A DNA stretch of 64,000 nt, taken from assembly GCF_036246005.1 (NCBI RefSeq), contig NZ_CP109171.1, positions 1,662,001-1,726,000 on the forward strand. Reading direction: 5' to 3'. Positions 16,901 through 24,613 of this stretch are shown in pieces (position 1 is the stretch's first letter; each line of letters starts with the position of its first letter). The DNA is from Streptomyces sp. NBC_01723. GTDB lineage: Bacteria; Actinomycetota; Actinomycetes; Streptomycetales; Streptomycetaceae. The notes below the pieces were generated by a model. That model saw nothing but the letters and a program-made list of their open reading frames with translations, searched no databases and had not been told where the DNA came from. The position numbers and the translations under genes were made by a program.

Positions 16901-17438
16901 CGTAGACCTCCCGCCAGGGAACGAGGAGCTTCGCCGCGCGGTCGGGGCGGCCGGCGGTGAGGGCGCGGCCGACGTCGGAGCCGGGGCCGAGCAGGACGGT
17001 CAGGCCGTCGGCGTGATTGTCGGCCCAGGACAGCAGCGGGCTCTCCTCGGCGGTGTGGGCGGCGGAGACGAGGCGGCACAGGTCGGCCCAGCCGCGGGCG
17101 CCGTCCCGGGCGAGGAAGGTGACCCGCGGGGCCGACTCGTCGACGAAGGCGCCGCCGCGCACGGGGACGCGGCGCCGGTCCCGGCGTACGGAGGTCTCCG
17201 TGCGGCCGGTGCCGGACTCGGGGGCGGCCACCGCCAGGTCCGCGCCGAACAGCGGGCGGACACCCGCCTTCGCGCAGGCCTTGGCGAAGCGGACCGTGCC
17301 CGCGAGGGTGTCGCGGTCGGTGAGGGCGAGGGCGTCCATGCCCCGCTCCGAGGCGCGCTCGGCCAGCCGCTCCGGGTGGGAGGCGCCGTAGCGGGCGGAG
17401 AACCCGGAGACGGTGTGCAGATGCGTGAAACCCGGCAC
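13959..17438 (-). CDS. dnaE2: Error-prone DNA polymerase III alpha subunit DnaE2 (ImuC)
   Basis: A C-family polymerase of 1159 residues used for translesion synthesis after DNA damage. The PHP domain opens with FTHLHTVSGFSARYG. The palm carries ARGSGAGSLVNHLLG (about 391-405) and the catalytic PDIDID (about 429-434). The GCFQIES, FRPGPV, VVFHEQIIDIVD and AFGSYGFCKAHAVAFA blocks are the DnaE2 hallmarks, and an OB-fold follows near the C-terminus. Length is normal for DnaE2. GTG 17438 was preferred to 17444 because GGAGG then sits 5 bp upstream instead of touching the start. It is first in a two-gene cassette with the ImuB-like gene and lies behind LexA-like boxes. Confidence 0.95.
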   Translation of the reverse strand: MPGFTHLHTVSGFSARYGASHPERLAERASERGMDALALTDRDTLAGTVRFAKACAKAGVRPLFGADLAVAAPESGTGRTETSVRRDRRRVPVRGGAFVDESAPRVTFLARDGARGWADLCRLVSAAHTAEESPLLSWADNHADGLTVLLGPGSDVGRALTAGRPDRAAKLLVPWREVYGDALRLEAVWHGREGTGPGSLRLAARTVGLAAEQGVRPVLSNAVRYADPGQGRVADVLDAARRLVPIDATGELDSGEAWLKDAAAMRHAAERIVESAGFRRDTADRLLEQTRATAAECLVDPEDDLGMGAVHFPEPHLVGAGRRTAQRALASRAVAGMVLRGYDRRRDRREYWERMHHELDIIAHHGFASYFLTVAQVVDDVRHMGIRVAARGSGAGSLVNHLLGIAHADPVEHGLLMERFLSRERVVLPDIDIDVESARRLEVYRAIIGRFGTERVATVAMPETYRVRHAVRDVGAALSMDPAEIDRVAKSFPHIRARDARAALEELPELRELAEESRRDGGGRYGKFWELVEGLDALPRGIAMHPCGVLLSDASLLSRTPVMPTSGEGFPMAQFDKDDVEDLGLLKLDVLGVRMQSAMAHAVAEVKRATGAEVDLDAVPEGDPATYRMIRSAETLGCFQIESPGQRDLVGRLQPATFHDLVVDISLFRPGPVAADMVRPFIEARHGRAPVRYPHDDLAEPLEGTYGVVVFHEQIIDIVDIMTGCGRGEADRVRRGLSDPESQGRIKVWFAQHAAEHGYDAETIQRTWEIIEAFGSYGFCKAHAVAFAVPTYQSAWLKAHHPAAFYAGLLTHDPGMYPKRLLLADARRRGVPILPLDVNKSGVAHRIELVSEGKRREPVWGLRLALSDVHGISEAEAERAAEGQPYASLLDFWERARPSRPLAGRLAQVGALDAFGANRRDLQLHLTELHRGARAGRGDQLPLAGGRRTASAGLPDLTSAERLSAELGVLSMDASRNLMDDHRTFLRELGVVSAKRLREARHGETVLVAGAKAATQTPPIRSGRRVIFSTLDDGSGLVDLAFFDDSHDACAHTVFHSWLLLVRGVVQRRGPRSLSVVGSAAWNLADLLEVRGAEGLEGVAARLAESPGAGPEAADGDGGQRRIRMSTGYEMHPWADLRPAGEGPAVGRKLWHQSPGSAG

Positions 17439-17485
17439 ACGCACCTCCCGATCTCATGAACCCGACGTCCTGCGCCCTACGCCTA

Positions 17486-17501
17486 TCGAACGTCTGTTCC
17501 C
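17486..17501. promoter_or_regulatory. LexA (SOS) box, proximal
   Basis: TCGAAC-GTCT-GTTCCC against the actinobacterial consensus TCGAAC-N4-GTTCGA, 10 of 12 positions, 48 bp upstream of dnaE2. Confidence 0.7.
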
Positions 17502-17531
17502 AACTACCTCACCCCCACCATAGACCAATTT

Positions 17532-17547
17532 TCGAATGTGTGTGCGA
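17532..17547. promoter_or_regulatory. LexA-like box, distal
   Basis: TCGAAT-GTGT-GTGCGA, also 10 of 12 positions, 46 bp from the proximal box and 58 bp before the divergent membrane-protein gene. Confidence 0.45.
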
Positions 17548-17604
17548 CATCCGTTCGGCCCCGTCCCACCTGCGCAAACACCCTCAGGCCCGGACCGTGA
17601 GGAC

Positions 17605-18666
17605 ATGTCACACACACCGGGCGACACCGGCACGCGCAGCAGCTCCTTCCTCTCCGAGGTGAAGGACGCCGTCACCCCGCGGGCCACCCTGCTCGTGCTC
17701 GGCGTGATCGCGCTCCAGCTGCTCTTCATCGCCTCCTACGTGGGTGCGCTGCACGACCCGAAGCCGAGGGACGTGCCCTTCGGGGTGGTCGCGCCCCCGG
17801 CGGTCGCCGACCGGACGGTGAGCGCGCTGGAGGGGCTGCCCGGGTCGCCGCTGGACCCGCGGACGGTGGCCGACGCGGCAAGCGCCCGCAAGCAGATCGA
17901 GAACCGGGACATCGACGGCGCCCTGGTCGTCGAGGACTCCGGCCGCACCGACACCCTGCTGGTCGCCTCCGGCGGCGGCACCGTCCTCGCCACCACCCTG
18001 GAGGGGCTGGTCGCCGAGGTGGAGCGGAGCCAGGACCGCGCGGTGCGCACCGTCGACGTGGCCCCCGCCTCGGCCCAGGACTTCGACGGGCTGTCGTCGT
18101 TCTACCTGGTGGTGGGCTGGTGCGTCGGCGGCTATCTGTGCGCCTCGATCCTGGCGATCAGCACCGGCGCCCGGCCGGCCAACCCGCGCCGCGCGGGGAT
18201 CCGGCTGATCGTGATGGCGCTGGTGTCGATCGTCGGCGGACTCGGCGGCGCGGTGATCGTCGGGCCGATCCTGGGCGCGCTGCCCGGCAGCGTGGTGGAC
18301 CTGTGGGGGCTCGGCGCGCTGATCACCTTCGCGGTGGGCGCCGCCACGCTCGCCCTCCAGGGGGTCTTCGGGATCGTCGGCATCGGGCTGGCGATCCTGC
18401 TGGTGGTGATCGCGGGCAACCCGAGTGCGGGCGGGGCCTTCCCGCTGCCGATGCTGCCGCCGTTCTGGCAGGCGATCGGACCGGCGCTGCCGCCGGGCGC
18501 GGGCACCTGGGCGGCGCGTTCGATCGCGTACTTCGAGGCGAACGACGTGACCGAGTCCCTACTGGTGCTGTGGGCGTGGGCGGTCGCGGGGACGGTCATC
18601 GCGATGCTGTCGTCCGTACTGCGCCGCGAACGCCGGGAGCCGGAGCTGCCCACACGGGCCGGCTGA
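17605..18666 (+). CDS. Membrane protein, YhgE/Pip-like (ABC-2-type fold)
   Basis: A 353-residue integral membrane protein. One transmembrane helix (about 28-48) leads to an extracytoplasmic domain of about 110 residues (DVPFGVVAPPAVADR, IDGALVVED), then five or six helices from about 165 onward. This is the layout of YhgE/Pip and ABC-2 membrane components, though no ATPase lies nearby. ATG 17605 is used because upstream codons add no helix. It diverges from dnaE2, and the distal LexA-like box is close to its start, so damage control is conceivable. The substrate is unknown. Confidence 0.72.
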   Translation: MSHTPGDTGTRSSSFLSEVKDAVTPRATLLVLGVIALQLLFIASYVGALHDPKPRDVPFGVVAPPAVADRTVSALEGLPGSPLDPRTVADAASARKQIENRDIDGALVVEDSGRTDTLLVASGGGTVLATTLEGLVAEVERSQDRAVRTVDVAPASAQDFDGLSSFYLVVGWCVGGYLCASILAISTGARPANPRRAGIRLIVMALVSIVGGLGGAVIVGPILGALPGSVVDLWGLGALITFAVGAATLALQGVFGIVGIGLAILLVVIAGNPSAGGAFPLPMLPPFWQAIGPALPPGAGTWAARSIAYFEANDVTESLLVLWAWAVAGTVIAMLSSVLRRERREPELPTRAG

Positions 18667-18717
18667 CCACGGCCTCGCAGACACGGGAACGTACGCACAC
18701 GGACGCACGCACGCGGA

Positions 18718-18743
18718 AGTCCCGCCCCTCGAGGGACGGGACT
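18718..18743. terminator. Bidirectional terminator
   Basis: A 26-bp inverted repeat with arms matching at 12 of 13 positions, between the convergent membrane-protein and protease genes. Confidence 0.75.
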
Positions 18744-18768
18744 CCTGCGTGCCGTGTACCGCGCGTGC

Positions 18769-19851
18769 TCAGCCGATCTGCGTACCGGTGGCCGACAGGG
18801 CCTCCGTCACCGGCTGGAAGAAGGTCTCGCCGCCGGACGTGCAGTCGCCGCTGCCGCCGGAGGTGAGGCCCACGGCCTTGTCGCCCGAGAAGAGCGAGCC
18901 GCCGCTGTCGCCGGGCTCGGCGCAGACGTCGGTCTGGATCAGGCCGTTGACGATGTCGCCGTTGCCGTAGTTGACGGTGGCGTCCAGGCCGGTCACCTTG
19001 CCGTCGTGCACCTGGGTGGTGGAGCCACTGCGGGTGACCTCCATGCCGACGGTGGCGTCGGCGGCGCCCGAGATGGCCTGGGAGGAGCCGTTGTAGAGGT
19101 TCACCTCGCTCGGGTGGTCCACGTCGCCGCTGTACTTGACCAGGCCGTAGTCGTCGTCCGGGAAGCTGGACGTCACGTTCTCGCCGAGCTGGTTGCCGGA
19201 GGAGTCCTGCCAGCTGGTGATGCCCTCGGTGCAGTGCCCGGCGGTCAGGAAGTGCGGCTCGCCGCCCTTGGTGACGTTGAAGCCGAGCGAGCAGCGCCCG
19301 CTGCCGTCGGTGATGGCGTCGCCGCCCGCGATGAAGGGCTTGTACTCACCCTTGGTGCGCTTGAGTTCGGCCTTGGCGCCGAGCCCGTCGACCACCTTGG
19401 TCAGCTTGGTCAGCTCGGCCTTGGAGACCGTGCGGTCCGCGGTGACGACGACCTTGTTGGTGGTCGGGTCGGTCGCCCAGGACGTGCCCGGGATGGCCGC
19501 GTCCTCGGTGAGCGTGGTGCGCGCGCTCTTCAGCTCGGCGAGCGAGTTCTCCACGACTCTCGCCTTGGCGCCGGCCTCCTCGACGGTCTGCGCGGCGGCC
19601 TTGTCGAGCACGTTGACCACGAGGCTCTTCGCCTGTGCGTCGTAGTACGTGCCCGCGGCGTCGGTGCCGAGGTCGCCGAGGAGCGTCGAGGCGAGCTTTC
19701 CGGCCGCCGTGACCGAGAGGGTCTCGGGGGCGGCGGACCGCGGGGCCTCACTGGCGTTCGCACTCTGGAAGGTGACTCCCGCCGCGACCAGTGCGGTGAT
19801 GCCCGCGCCTACGACTGCGGCCCGTCGCCTGGGTATCCGTCGGTGCTTCAA
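18769..19851 (-). CDS. Secreted streptogrisin-type serine protease (S1), long propeptide
   Basis: A 360-residue preproprotease. Signal peptide 1 to about 33 (basic start, Ala/Val core), then a propeptide of about 140 residues that acts as folding chaperone, then the mature chymotrypsin fold beginning near FIAGGDAI. The catalytic triad is seen in TAGHC, DDDYGLV and GDSGGS (Ser316), with the disulfide cysteines of this family (RCSLGFN, DVCAEPG, GDCTSGG). It is a sister of the protease gene upstream at 20252-21154. Its start ATG and RBS are adjacent; the upstream 19852-20194 DNA is its promoter region. Confidence 0.93.
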   Translation of the reverse strand: MKHRRIPRRRAAVVGAGITALVAAGVTFQSANASEAPRSAAPETLSVTAAGKLASTLLGDLGTDAAGTYYDAQAKSLVVNVLDKAAAQTVEEAGAKARVVENSLAELKSARTTLTEDAAIPGTSWATDPTTNKVVVTADRTVSKAELTKLTKVVDGLGAKAELKRTKGEYKPFIAGGDAITDGSGRCSLGFNVTKGGEPHFLTAGHCTEGITSWQDSSGNQLGENVTSSFPDDDYGLVKYSGDVDHPSEVNLYNGSSQAISGAADATVGMEVTRSGSTTQVHDGKVTGLDATVNYGNGDIVNGLIQTDVCAEPGDSGGSLFSGDKAVGLTSGGSGDCTSGGETFFQPVTEALSATGTQIG

Positions 19852-20194
19852 CTCATGTCCTCCTGTGGGGGGGTCGGCCCGGGAGGTTGTGGGGACCTCG
19901 CGAACCGGAAGGCTGGTTGACGAGCGCTAACTCTTCCGATTCCACAGGGAGCACACAAGGTCGACTTCGAGACGTGCGCACGACAACTTCAGCGTGGTCA
20001 CACGACCTTCACCATTCATGTCCCTTCCAGCAGGATTCACGGAGCGAACGCACCAGCAAACGCTACGGGCGAGTAACCGAAGGCCGGCCGAACCGGCCCA
20101 GCACTGTCCGAAAACCACCCCTTGCCTTCCGGCCGTCGGGTGTGCGTCTACACGCGGTGGCCGCGCGCGGAGCCGTCCGGACCCGGGCACGGGA
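19852..20194. other. Intergenic region between the two protease genes
   Basis: No coding frame is supported. It should contain the promoter of the downstream protease (minus strand). No clear -35/-10 pair or operator stands out. Confidence 0.4.
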
Positions 20195-20228
20195 GAGCCC
20201 CCGCACACCGGTTGGTGTACGGGGGCTC
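20195..20228. terminator. Hairpin terminator of protease gene
   Basis: Arms of 15 bp (14 matching) with a 4-nt loop, 24 bp past the stop codon of the protease gene at 20252. Confidence 0.85.
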
Positions 20229-20251
20229 GTCGTGCCGCCGACCGGGCCGGA

Positions 20252-21154
20252 CTAGTAGACGCTGACGCCGTAGGCGCTCAGGGCCTCCGTGACCGGCTGG
20301 AAGAACGTCGTACCACCGGAGGAGCAGTTGCCGCTGCCACCGGAGGTCAGACCGTACGCGGTGCCGTTGCTGCCGTAGAGCGAACCACCGGAGTCGCCGG
20401 GCTCGGCGCAGACCGTGGTCTGGATCAGCCCGCCGACGACGTCGCCGCCGCCGTAGTTGACGGTGGCGTTCAGGGCGGTGACCCGGCCGCTGTGGGTGCC
20501 GGTGGTGGAACCGTCGCGGATCACGGTGGTGCCCACGCTCGGGGTGGCGGCGCGGGTGATGTCCACGCCGTTCGCGGTACCGGGCCGGGAGACCGAGCCC
20601 GTGTACTGCACGATGCCGTAGTCGTTGCCCGGGAAGCTGGAGCCCGCCGTCTGCCCGATGACCGTGCCGCCGGAGCTGGAGCGCCATGCGCCGGCACCGT
20701 CGGTGCAGTGACCGGCGGTCAGGAAGTACTCGGCGCCGTTGGAGGCACGGACGTTGAAGCCGAGGGAGCAGCGCCAGCTGCTCGCGTAGATGGCGTCGCC
20801 GCCCTGGATGAGCTTGTTGAACGTGCCGGGTGTGCGCTTGACCGTGAGCGCGCCGGCCTTGTCGCCGGCCTGCTCCTTGATCTTCGCGATCTCGGCCTGG
20901 GAGACGGTGCTGTCGACGGTGAGCAGCACCCGGCCGGACTTGCTGTCGACGGCCCAGGCGGTGCCCGGGACGTCGGCCTTGAGTACCGCGCCGCTGGCAC
21001 TGCTGAGTTCGGCGGCGCTGAAGGTGACCGGGGCGGGTGCCGCGGTCGCGCTGGGGATCGCGACGGCGGCCGCGGCCACGATGCCGGTGGATACGGCGAT
21101 CAGCCGAGTCCGTCTCGTGATGCCGCTGCGGGGGGTGGTGCGCTTGATCCTCAC
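20252..21154 (-). CDS. Secreted streptogrisin B-like serine protease (S1)
   Basis: A 300-residue preproprotease of the SGPA/SGPB size class. A signal peptide with a basic start ([16 protein letters not shown]) and hydrophobic core is followed by a propeptide of about 75 residues; the mature enzyme starts near [19 protein letters not shown] and GDSGGS (Ser255) give the triad, and the two disulfides RC..GHC and VCAEPG..GNC are present. GTG 21154 is used because GGAGG lies 8 bp upstream and the signal peptide starts there; an upstream extension lacks signals. Secreted nutritional or regulatory protease. Confidence 0.93.
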   Translation of the reverse strand: MRIKRTTPRSGITRRTRLIAVSTGIVAAAAVAIPSATAAPAPVTFSAAELSSASGAVLKADVPGTAWAVDSKSGRVLLTVDSTVSQAEIAKIKEQAGDKAGALTVKRTPGTFNKLIQGGDAIYASSWRCSLGFNVRASNGAEYFLTAGHCTDGAGAWRSSSGGTVIGQTAGSSFPGNDYGIVQYTGSVSRPGTANGVDITRAATPSVGTTVIRDGSTTGTHSGRVTALNATVNYGGGDVVGGLIQTTVCAEPGDSGGSLYGSNGTAYGLTSGGSGNCSSGGTTFFQPVTEALSAYGVSVY

Positions 21155-21358
21155 TTTTCGTTCCTCCACATGGGAAGTCGGGGGCCCTCGTGTGGGGTTG
21201 GGCCCGTGAGGCGCAGCCATGGGCGGACCTCCGGGTTCCGGATGCGTCGTGCCCCTGACAAGCGCTGAGGTTGGAGTATTCGGCCGAACGACCGGTCGGC
21301 GCAAGGGTGCCTTTCGGCCGTTGATCTTTGAACGACCTTTACCAACCCCCGCTGAACC

Positions 21359-22144
21359 TCAGCGCACTTCCCGCTCTCCGGCCTCGACACGGACCACCAG
21401 CGTGTTCCCCGGCGGCGGGAAGGGACAGACGAAGTGCTCGGCGAACGCGCACGGCGGCAGCAGCGCGCGGTTGAGGTCGACCGTCGTACGGCCCTCGGCG
21501 TCCGGCGCGGCCGGGCGCAGGAACCGGAAGCGGTAACTGGTGCTTCCGCTGGTGCCGTCGGCGAAGACCGCCCACAGCGAACCGTCGTCCTCAACGCTCA
21601 CCTGGAGCGTGTGCTCCCGCCCGCCCAGGGCGAAGGCCAGCTCCCCGCCGAGGGCCAGGCCACGTTCCCTGCCGTCCGCGTTCGGCACCCGCACACTGCG
21701 CCGCCCGGTCTCGTACGGCGTGAAGCGTCCCGGCACCGACCAGCGCGGATCGTACGGGGTGGCCGCGATGGAGCGGAACGCCCGCCTCGGGCCGGCCGCC
21801 GGGTCGAAGTCGCGCACGCCCCACAGGCCCTCGCGGACCAGCACGACCAGCCGCCGCTCCCCGAGCGCCACCCGGGCCTCACCGGCCGGCCCCGCGTCGG
21901 CGGTGAGCCGCACCTCGCCGTCGAGGGGCCGTCCGTCCACGGTGAGCCCGTCGGCACCGGTGGCCGCCAGCAGCACCGCGTCGCCGTCCTCCGTCCACCG
22001 CCCGGGGATGTCCGGAAGTTGCCCGTCCGGATAGTCCGCCAGCCAGTGCGTGCCGGTGAGGGCGAGCGGCCCGTAGGGTGCCGACACCGTCGCCACGCGG
22101 TGTTCGTGCCACCGCTTCCACTCGTCGGATGCGTCCGTCGTCAT
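21359..22144 (-). CDS. DUF1684 domain protein
   Basis: A 261-residue beta-rich protein of the DUF1684 family (unknown function). Typical motifs are WKRWHEHR near the N-terminus, GVRDFDP, YDPRW, DLNRALLPPCAF and FVCPFPPPGN, the last one a conserved region often near the C-terminus. No signal peptide. It starts 4 bp past the stop of the upstream flavin monooxygenase, so it belongs to that operon. A role in handling the monooxygenase product is possible but unsupported. Confidence 0.85.
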   Translation of the reverse strand: MTTDASDEWKRWHEHRVATVSAPYGPLALTGTHWLADYPDGQLPDIPGRWTEDGDAVLLAATGADGLTVDGRPLDGEVRLTADAGPAGEARVALGERRLVVLVREGLWGVRDFDPAAGPRRAFRSIAATPYDPRWSVPGRFTPYETGRRSVRVPNADGRERGLALGGELAFALGGREHTLQVSVEDDGSLWAVFADGTSGSTSYRFRFLRPAAPDAEGRTTVDLNRALLPPCAFAEHFVCPFPPPGNTLVVRVEAGEREVR

Positions 22145-22148
22145 GGGA

Positions 22149-23174
22149 TCAACCCTTCCATACCGGTTCGCCCAGACCGAGGTGGGAACGGAGGGTGGCG
22201 CCCTCGTACGCGGTACGGAACGCGCCGCGCTCCTGCAGCAACGGGACCACCCGGTCCACGAACTCGTCCAGCCCGCCCGGGGCCGGGTGCGGTACGAGGA
22301 CGAAGCCGTCGGCGGCGTCCCGCGCCACGAACTCCGTCAGCTCGGCGGCGACCTGCTCGGGGGTGCGGGCCCCGGCGGCGGTGTCCCCGAGGACCACGGT
22401 GACACCGGACATGATCCTGAGGTCGTCCGGGTCGCGGCCGTACGCCGCCACGCGCCGCTTCACGTCGGCGTAGAAGGCGCGGCCGGCCTCCAGCGTGCCG
22501 TGCCGCGCGAGGAGCACGTCGGCCGAGGACGCGGCCAGCTCCCGGCCCTCCTCGGAGTCGTCCGCCTGGATCACCACCGGGTGGCCCTGCGGGGAGCGGG
22601 GCAGGGTGAACTCGCCCGCGATGTCGAAGTGCCGCCCGTGGTGGGCGAAGGGGCGGGGGGTGCCGTCGGGGGTCCAGGAGTCCCACAGCTCCCGCGCGGT
22701 GGCCACGAACTCGGCGGCGTGGACGTACCGCTCGGACCGGTCGAGGTGGCCGCGGCGCCGGAAGTTCTCGCCGGTCGAGGGGTCGGAGGAGGTCACCACG
22801 TGCCAGGCCGCCCGGCCGCCGCTGAGGTGGTCCAGGGTGGCGAGCCGTCGGGCGAGTTCGAAGGGCTCGTTGAAGGTGGCGTCGGCGGTGGCCGCGAGCC
22901 CGAGACGCCCGGTGACGGCGGCGAGGGCGTTCAGCACGGTCAGGGACTCGGGGCGGCCGGCCACGTCCAGGTCGTGGACGCGGCCCTCGTGCTCGCCCGG
23001 CCGCGGCTCCTCCGCGAGGAGGAAGAAGTCGAACAGGCCGCGCTCGGCGGTACGGGCGAGGTGTTCGAAGGAGGCGAACTCGATCTGCGGGCCCGAGCAC
23101 GGATCGGCCCGGACGGTCGGGTGGCCGGCGCCCGGGAAGCGCGCGGCCAGGTGCATCCTCTTGGGTCCGGTCAT
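22149..23174 (-). CDS. LLM-class flavin-dependent monooxygenase
   Basis: A 341-residue luciferase-like TIM-barrel enzyme of the NtaA/SnaA/DszA type that uses reduced FMN from a separate reductase. Motifs include FEHLARTAERGLFDFFLLAE, LDHLSGGRAAWHVVTSS, ENFRRRGHLDRSERY and SPQGHPVVIQADDS. Homologues desulfonate or hydroxylate small sulfur- or nitrogen-containing compounds. ATG 23174 overlaps the stop of the upstream monooxygenase by 4 bp. It is the second gene of a monooxygenase pair followed by DUF1684. Confidence 0.88.
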   Translation of the reverse strand: MTGPKRMHLAARFPGAGHPTVRADPCSGPQIEFASFEHLARTAERGLFDFFLLAEEPRPGEHEGRVHDLDVAGRPESLTVLNALAAVTGRLGLAATADATFNEPFELARRLATLDHLSGGRAAWHVVTSSDPSTGENFRRRGHLDRSERYVHAAEFVATARELWDSWTPDGTPRPFAHHGRHFDIAGEFTLPRSPQGHPVVIQADDSEEGRELAASSADVLLARHGTLEAGRAFYADVKRRVAAYGRDPDDLRIMSGVTVVLGDTAAGARTPEQVAAELTEFVARDAADGFVLVPHPAPGGLDEFVDRVVPLLQERGAFRTAYEGATLRSHLGLGEPVWKG

Positions 23175-24250
23175 GACGCTCCCCGCGCGACGGCGTACTG
23201 GTTGGCGGGCCGGGCCAGGCCCAGGTGGTCCCGGAGCGTGCCGCCCGGGTAGAAGGTGCGGAACAGTCCCCGGTGCCGGAGCAGGGAGACGGTGCCGTTG
23301 ACGAGGCGTTCCAGGTCGCGGCGCGGCTCGACCGGCCTCAGGTGGAAGCCGTCGACGGTGCCGTCCCGGTGCCAGGCGGCGATCAGTTCGGCCAGGTCGA
23401 CGGGGCCGCCGCGGTAGAGCGGACCGCGCGGTGTGGGCCGGGGGCCGCCTCCGCCGTGGCCGGGGTCGGCCGCGTACTCGCCGGACCCGAGGTCGATGTC
23501 CAGGGCCGCGAGGACCCGCAGACCGTCGGGGTCCCGGCCGTACGCCGCCGCGGACGCCCGCAGTTCGGCCCGCGCCACGGCGGCCCGGCCGGGGTCCGCG
23601 GTGCGGACGAGGGCCACGTCGGCGTACCGGGCGGCGACCGCGCGGGCCGGCCCGCCGGTGGCGTCCACCACGCGCACGGGGTGCCCCTGCGGGGGCCGCG
23701 GCACGGGCGAGGGGCCCCGGACCGAGAAGGCGGAGCCGGTGAAGTCCACGTGGTGCAGCTTGTCCCGGTCGACGAAGCGGCCGGTGGTGACGTCCCGGAT
23801 CTCGGCGTCGTCCTGCCGGCTGTCCCACAGGCGGGCCGCCACGTCGGCGGCCTCGCCGGCCTCCTGCCACAGCGCGTCGGCGGGCGCGGCGTGCCGACGA
23901 CCGAAGAGACGGGCCTCGCCCTCGGTGGTGGACACCTCGATCCGCCAGCCGGCCCGGCCGCGGCTGACCCAGTCCAGGGTCGCCACGGCGGCCTGGACGT
24001 GGAAGGGCTCGGTGTGGGTGGTGGTGAGGGTGGGGACCAGGCCGACGCGCCGTGTGGCGGGCGCCACCCGGGCCAGGACGGCCGACGCGTCGGGGCCGGG
24101 GCGGGCGAGGCCGTCGTCCAGCGTCACGAAGTCGAGCGTGCCGCGTTCGGCTAGGCGCGCCGCCGCCAGGTACTCGTCGGCGTCGTACACCGACGGCCGG
24201 TCGAGGGCGGCGGCCAGGTGCAACCGGCGCGGGACGTGGGAGGAGGACAT
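23171..24250 (-). CDS. LLM-class flavin-dependent monooxygenase
   Basis: A 359-residue luciferase-like monooxygenase related to its downstream neighbour. RLHLAAALDRPS opens the barrel, DWVSRGRAGWRIEVST and EAADVAARLWDSR are the FMN-binding and helical motifs, and PPQGHPVRVVDATG matches the partner. ATG 24250 has GGAG 9 bp upstream; the open frame goes 7 codons further without an SD. It starts a three-gene operon. An isolated leader-peptide ORF lies 186 bp upstream on the opposite strand, suggesting a lost sulfur-responsive neighbour. Confidence 0.88.
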   Translation of the reverse strand: MSSSHVPRRLHLAAALDRPSVYDADEYLAAARLAERGTLDFVTLDDGLARPGPDASAVLARVAPATRRVGLVPTLTTTHTEPFHVQAAVATLDWVSRGRAGWRIEVSTTEGEARLFGRRHAAPADALWQEAGEAADVAARLWDSRQDDAEIRDVTTGRFVDRDKLHHVDFTGSAFSVRGPSPVPRPPQGHPVRVVDATGGPARAVAARYADVALVRTADPGRAAVARAELRASAAAYGRDPDGLRVLAALDIDLGSGEYAADPGHGGGGPRPTPRGPLYRGGPVDLAELIAAWHRDGTVDGFHLRPVEPRRDLERLVNGTVSLLRHRGLFRTFYPGGTLRDHLGLARPANQYAVARGAS

Positions 24251-24435
24251 GCGAAGGCTCCGTGACATCAAGTCAGTCGGACATGGTGGATGGTGCCTTC
24301 ACACGGCCGAGCCCCTCAGCAGGACCGTCCGCCGAGAGTACGGCGGTGTTTCGGTCGGCTGTCAAGCGCGTCCACACTGTGAGCCACGCGTCTCAATTCG
24401 TTGACGCGGAACCGGATGCCTGTTCCACTTGGCCC

Positions 24436-24507
24436 ATGCATCCACAGCAGTGGCTGGTCACGCGCTCCCACATCGACTTCGGTCGAGTGTGGTCCTGTTC
24501 CTGTTGA
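24436..24507 (+). CDS. Putative cysteine-rich leader peptide (23 aa)
   Basis: A 23-residue ORF beginning MHPQQW, with the core LVTRSHIDFGRV and ending W-S-C-S-C then TGA. The R-x-H-I-D-x-x-R-V core and terminal Cys residues match the short putative leader peptides that Streptomyces places before sulfur-assimilation operons, where ribosome stalling at Cys codons regulates the next gene. There is no clear SD; TTGACG at 24401-24406 is 29 bp upstream, so a leaderless mRNA is possible. No plus-strand gene follows within 1.5 kb, so it is an orphan. Recognition is from memory. Confidence 0.6.
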   Translation: MHPQQWLVTRSHIDFGRVWSCSC

Positions 24508-24613
24508 GCCGACCCCCTGCCCAGCCCTGACCTCCCGAACCCGTCGGTCACTGCCCGGGGCTGACGTTCCGTCTCCCGCCTTCACCCACGCGTGCCCCTC
24601 CCCCTCGCCGCAC

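Noticed and set aside
17442..17444. dnaE2 start at GTG 17444
   Set aside because: The ribosome binding site would overlap the start codon; GTG 17438 has correct spacing.
13983..17459. 1158-codon open frame opposite dnaE2
   Set aside because: Antisense shadow of a high-GC gene; no domain and composition dominated by Gly/Arg/Val/Ala.
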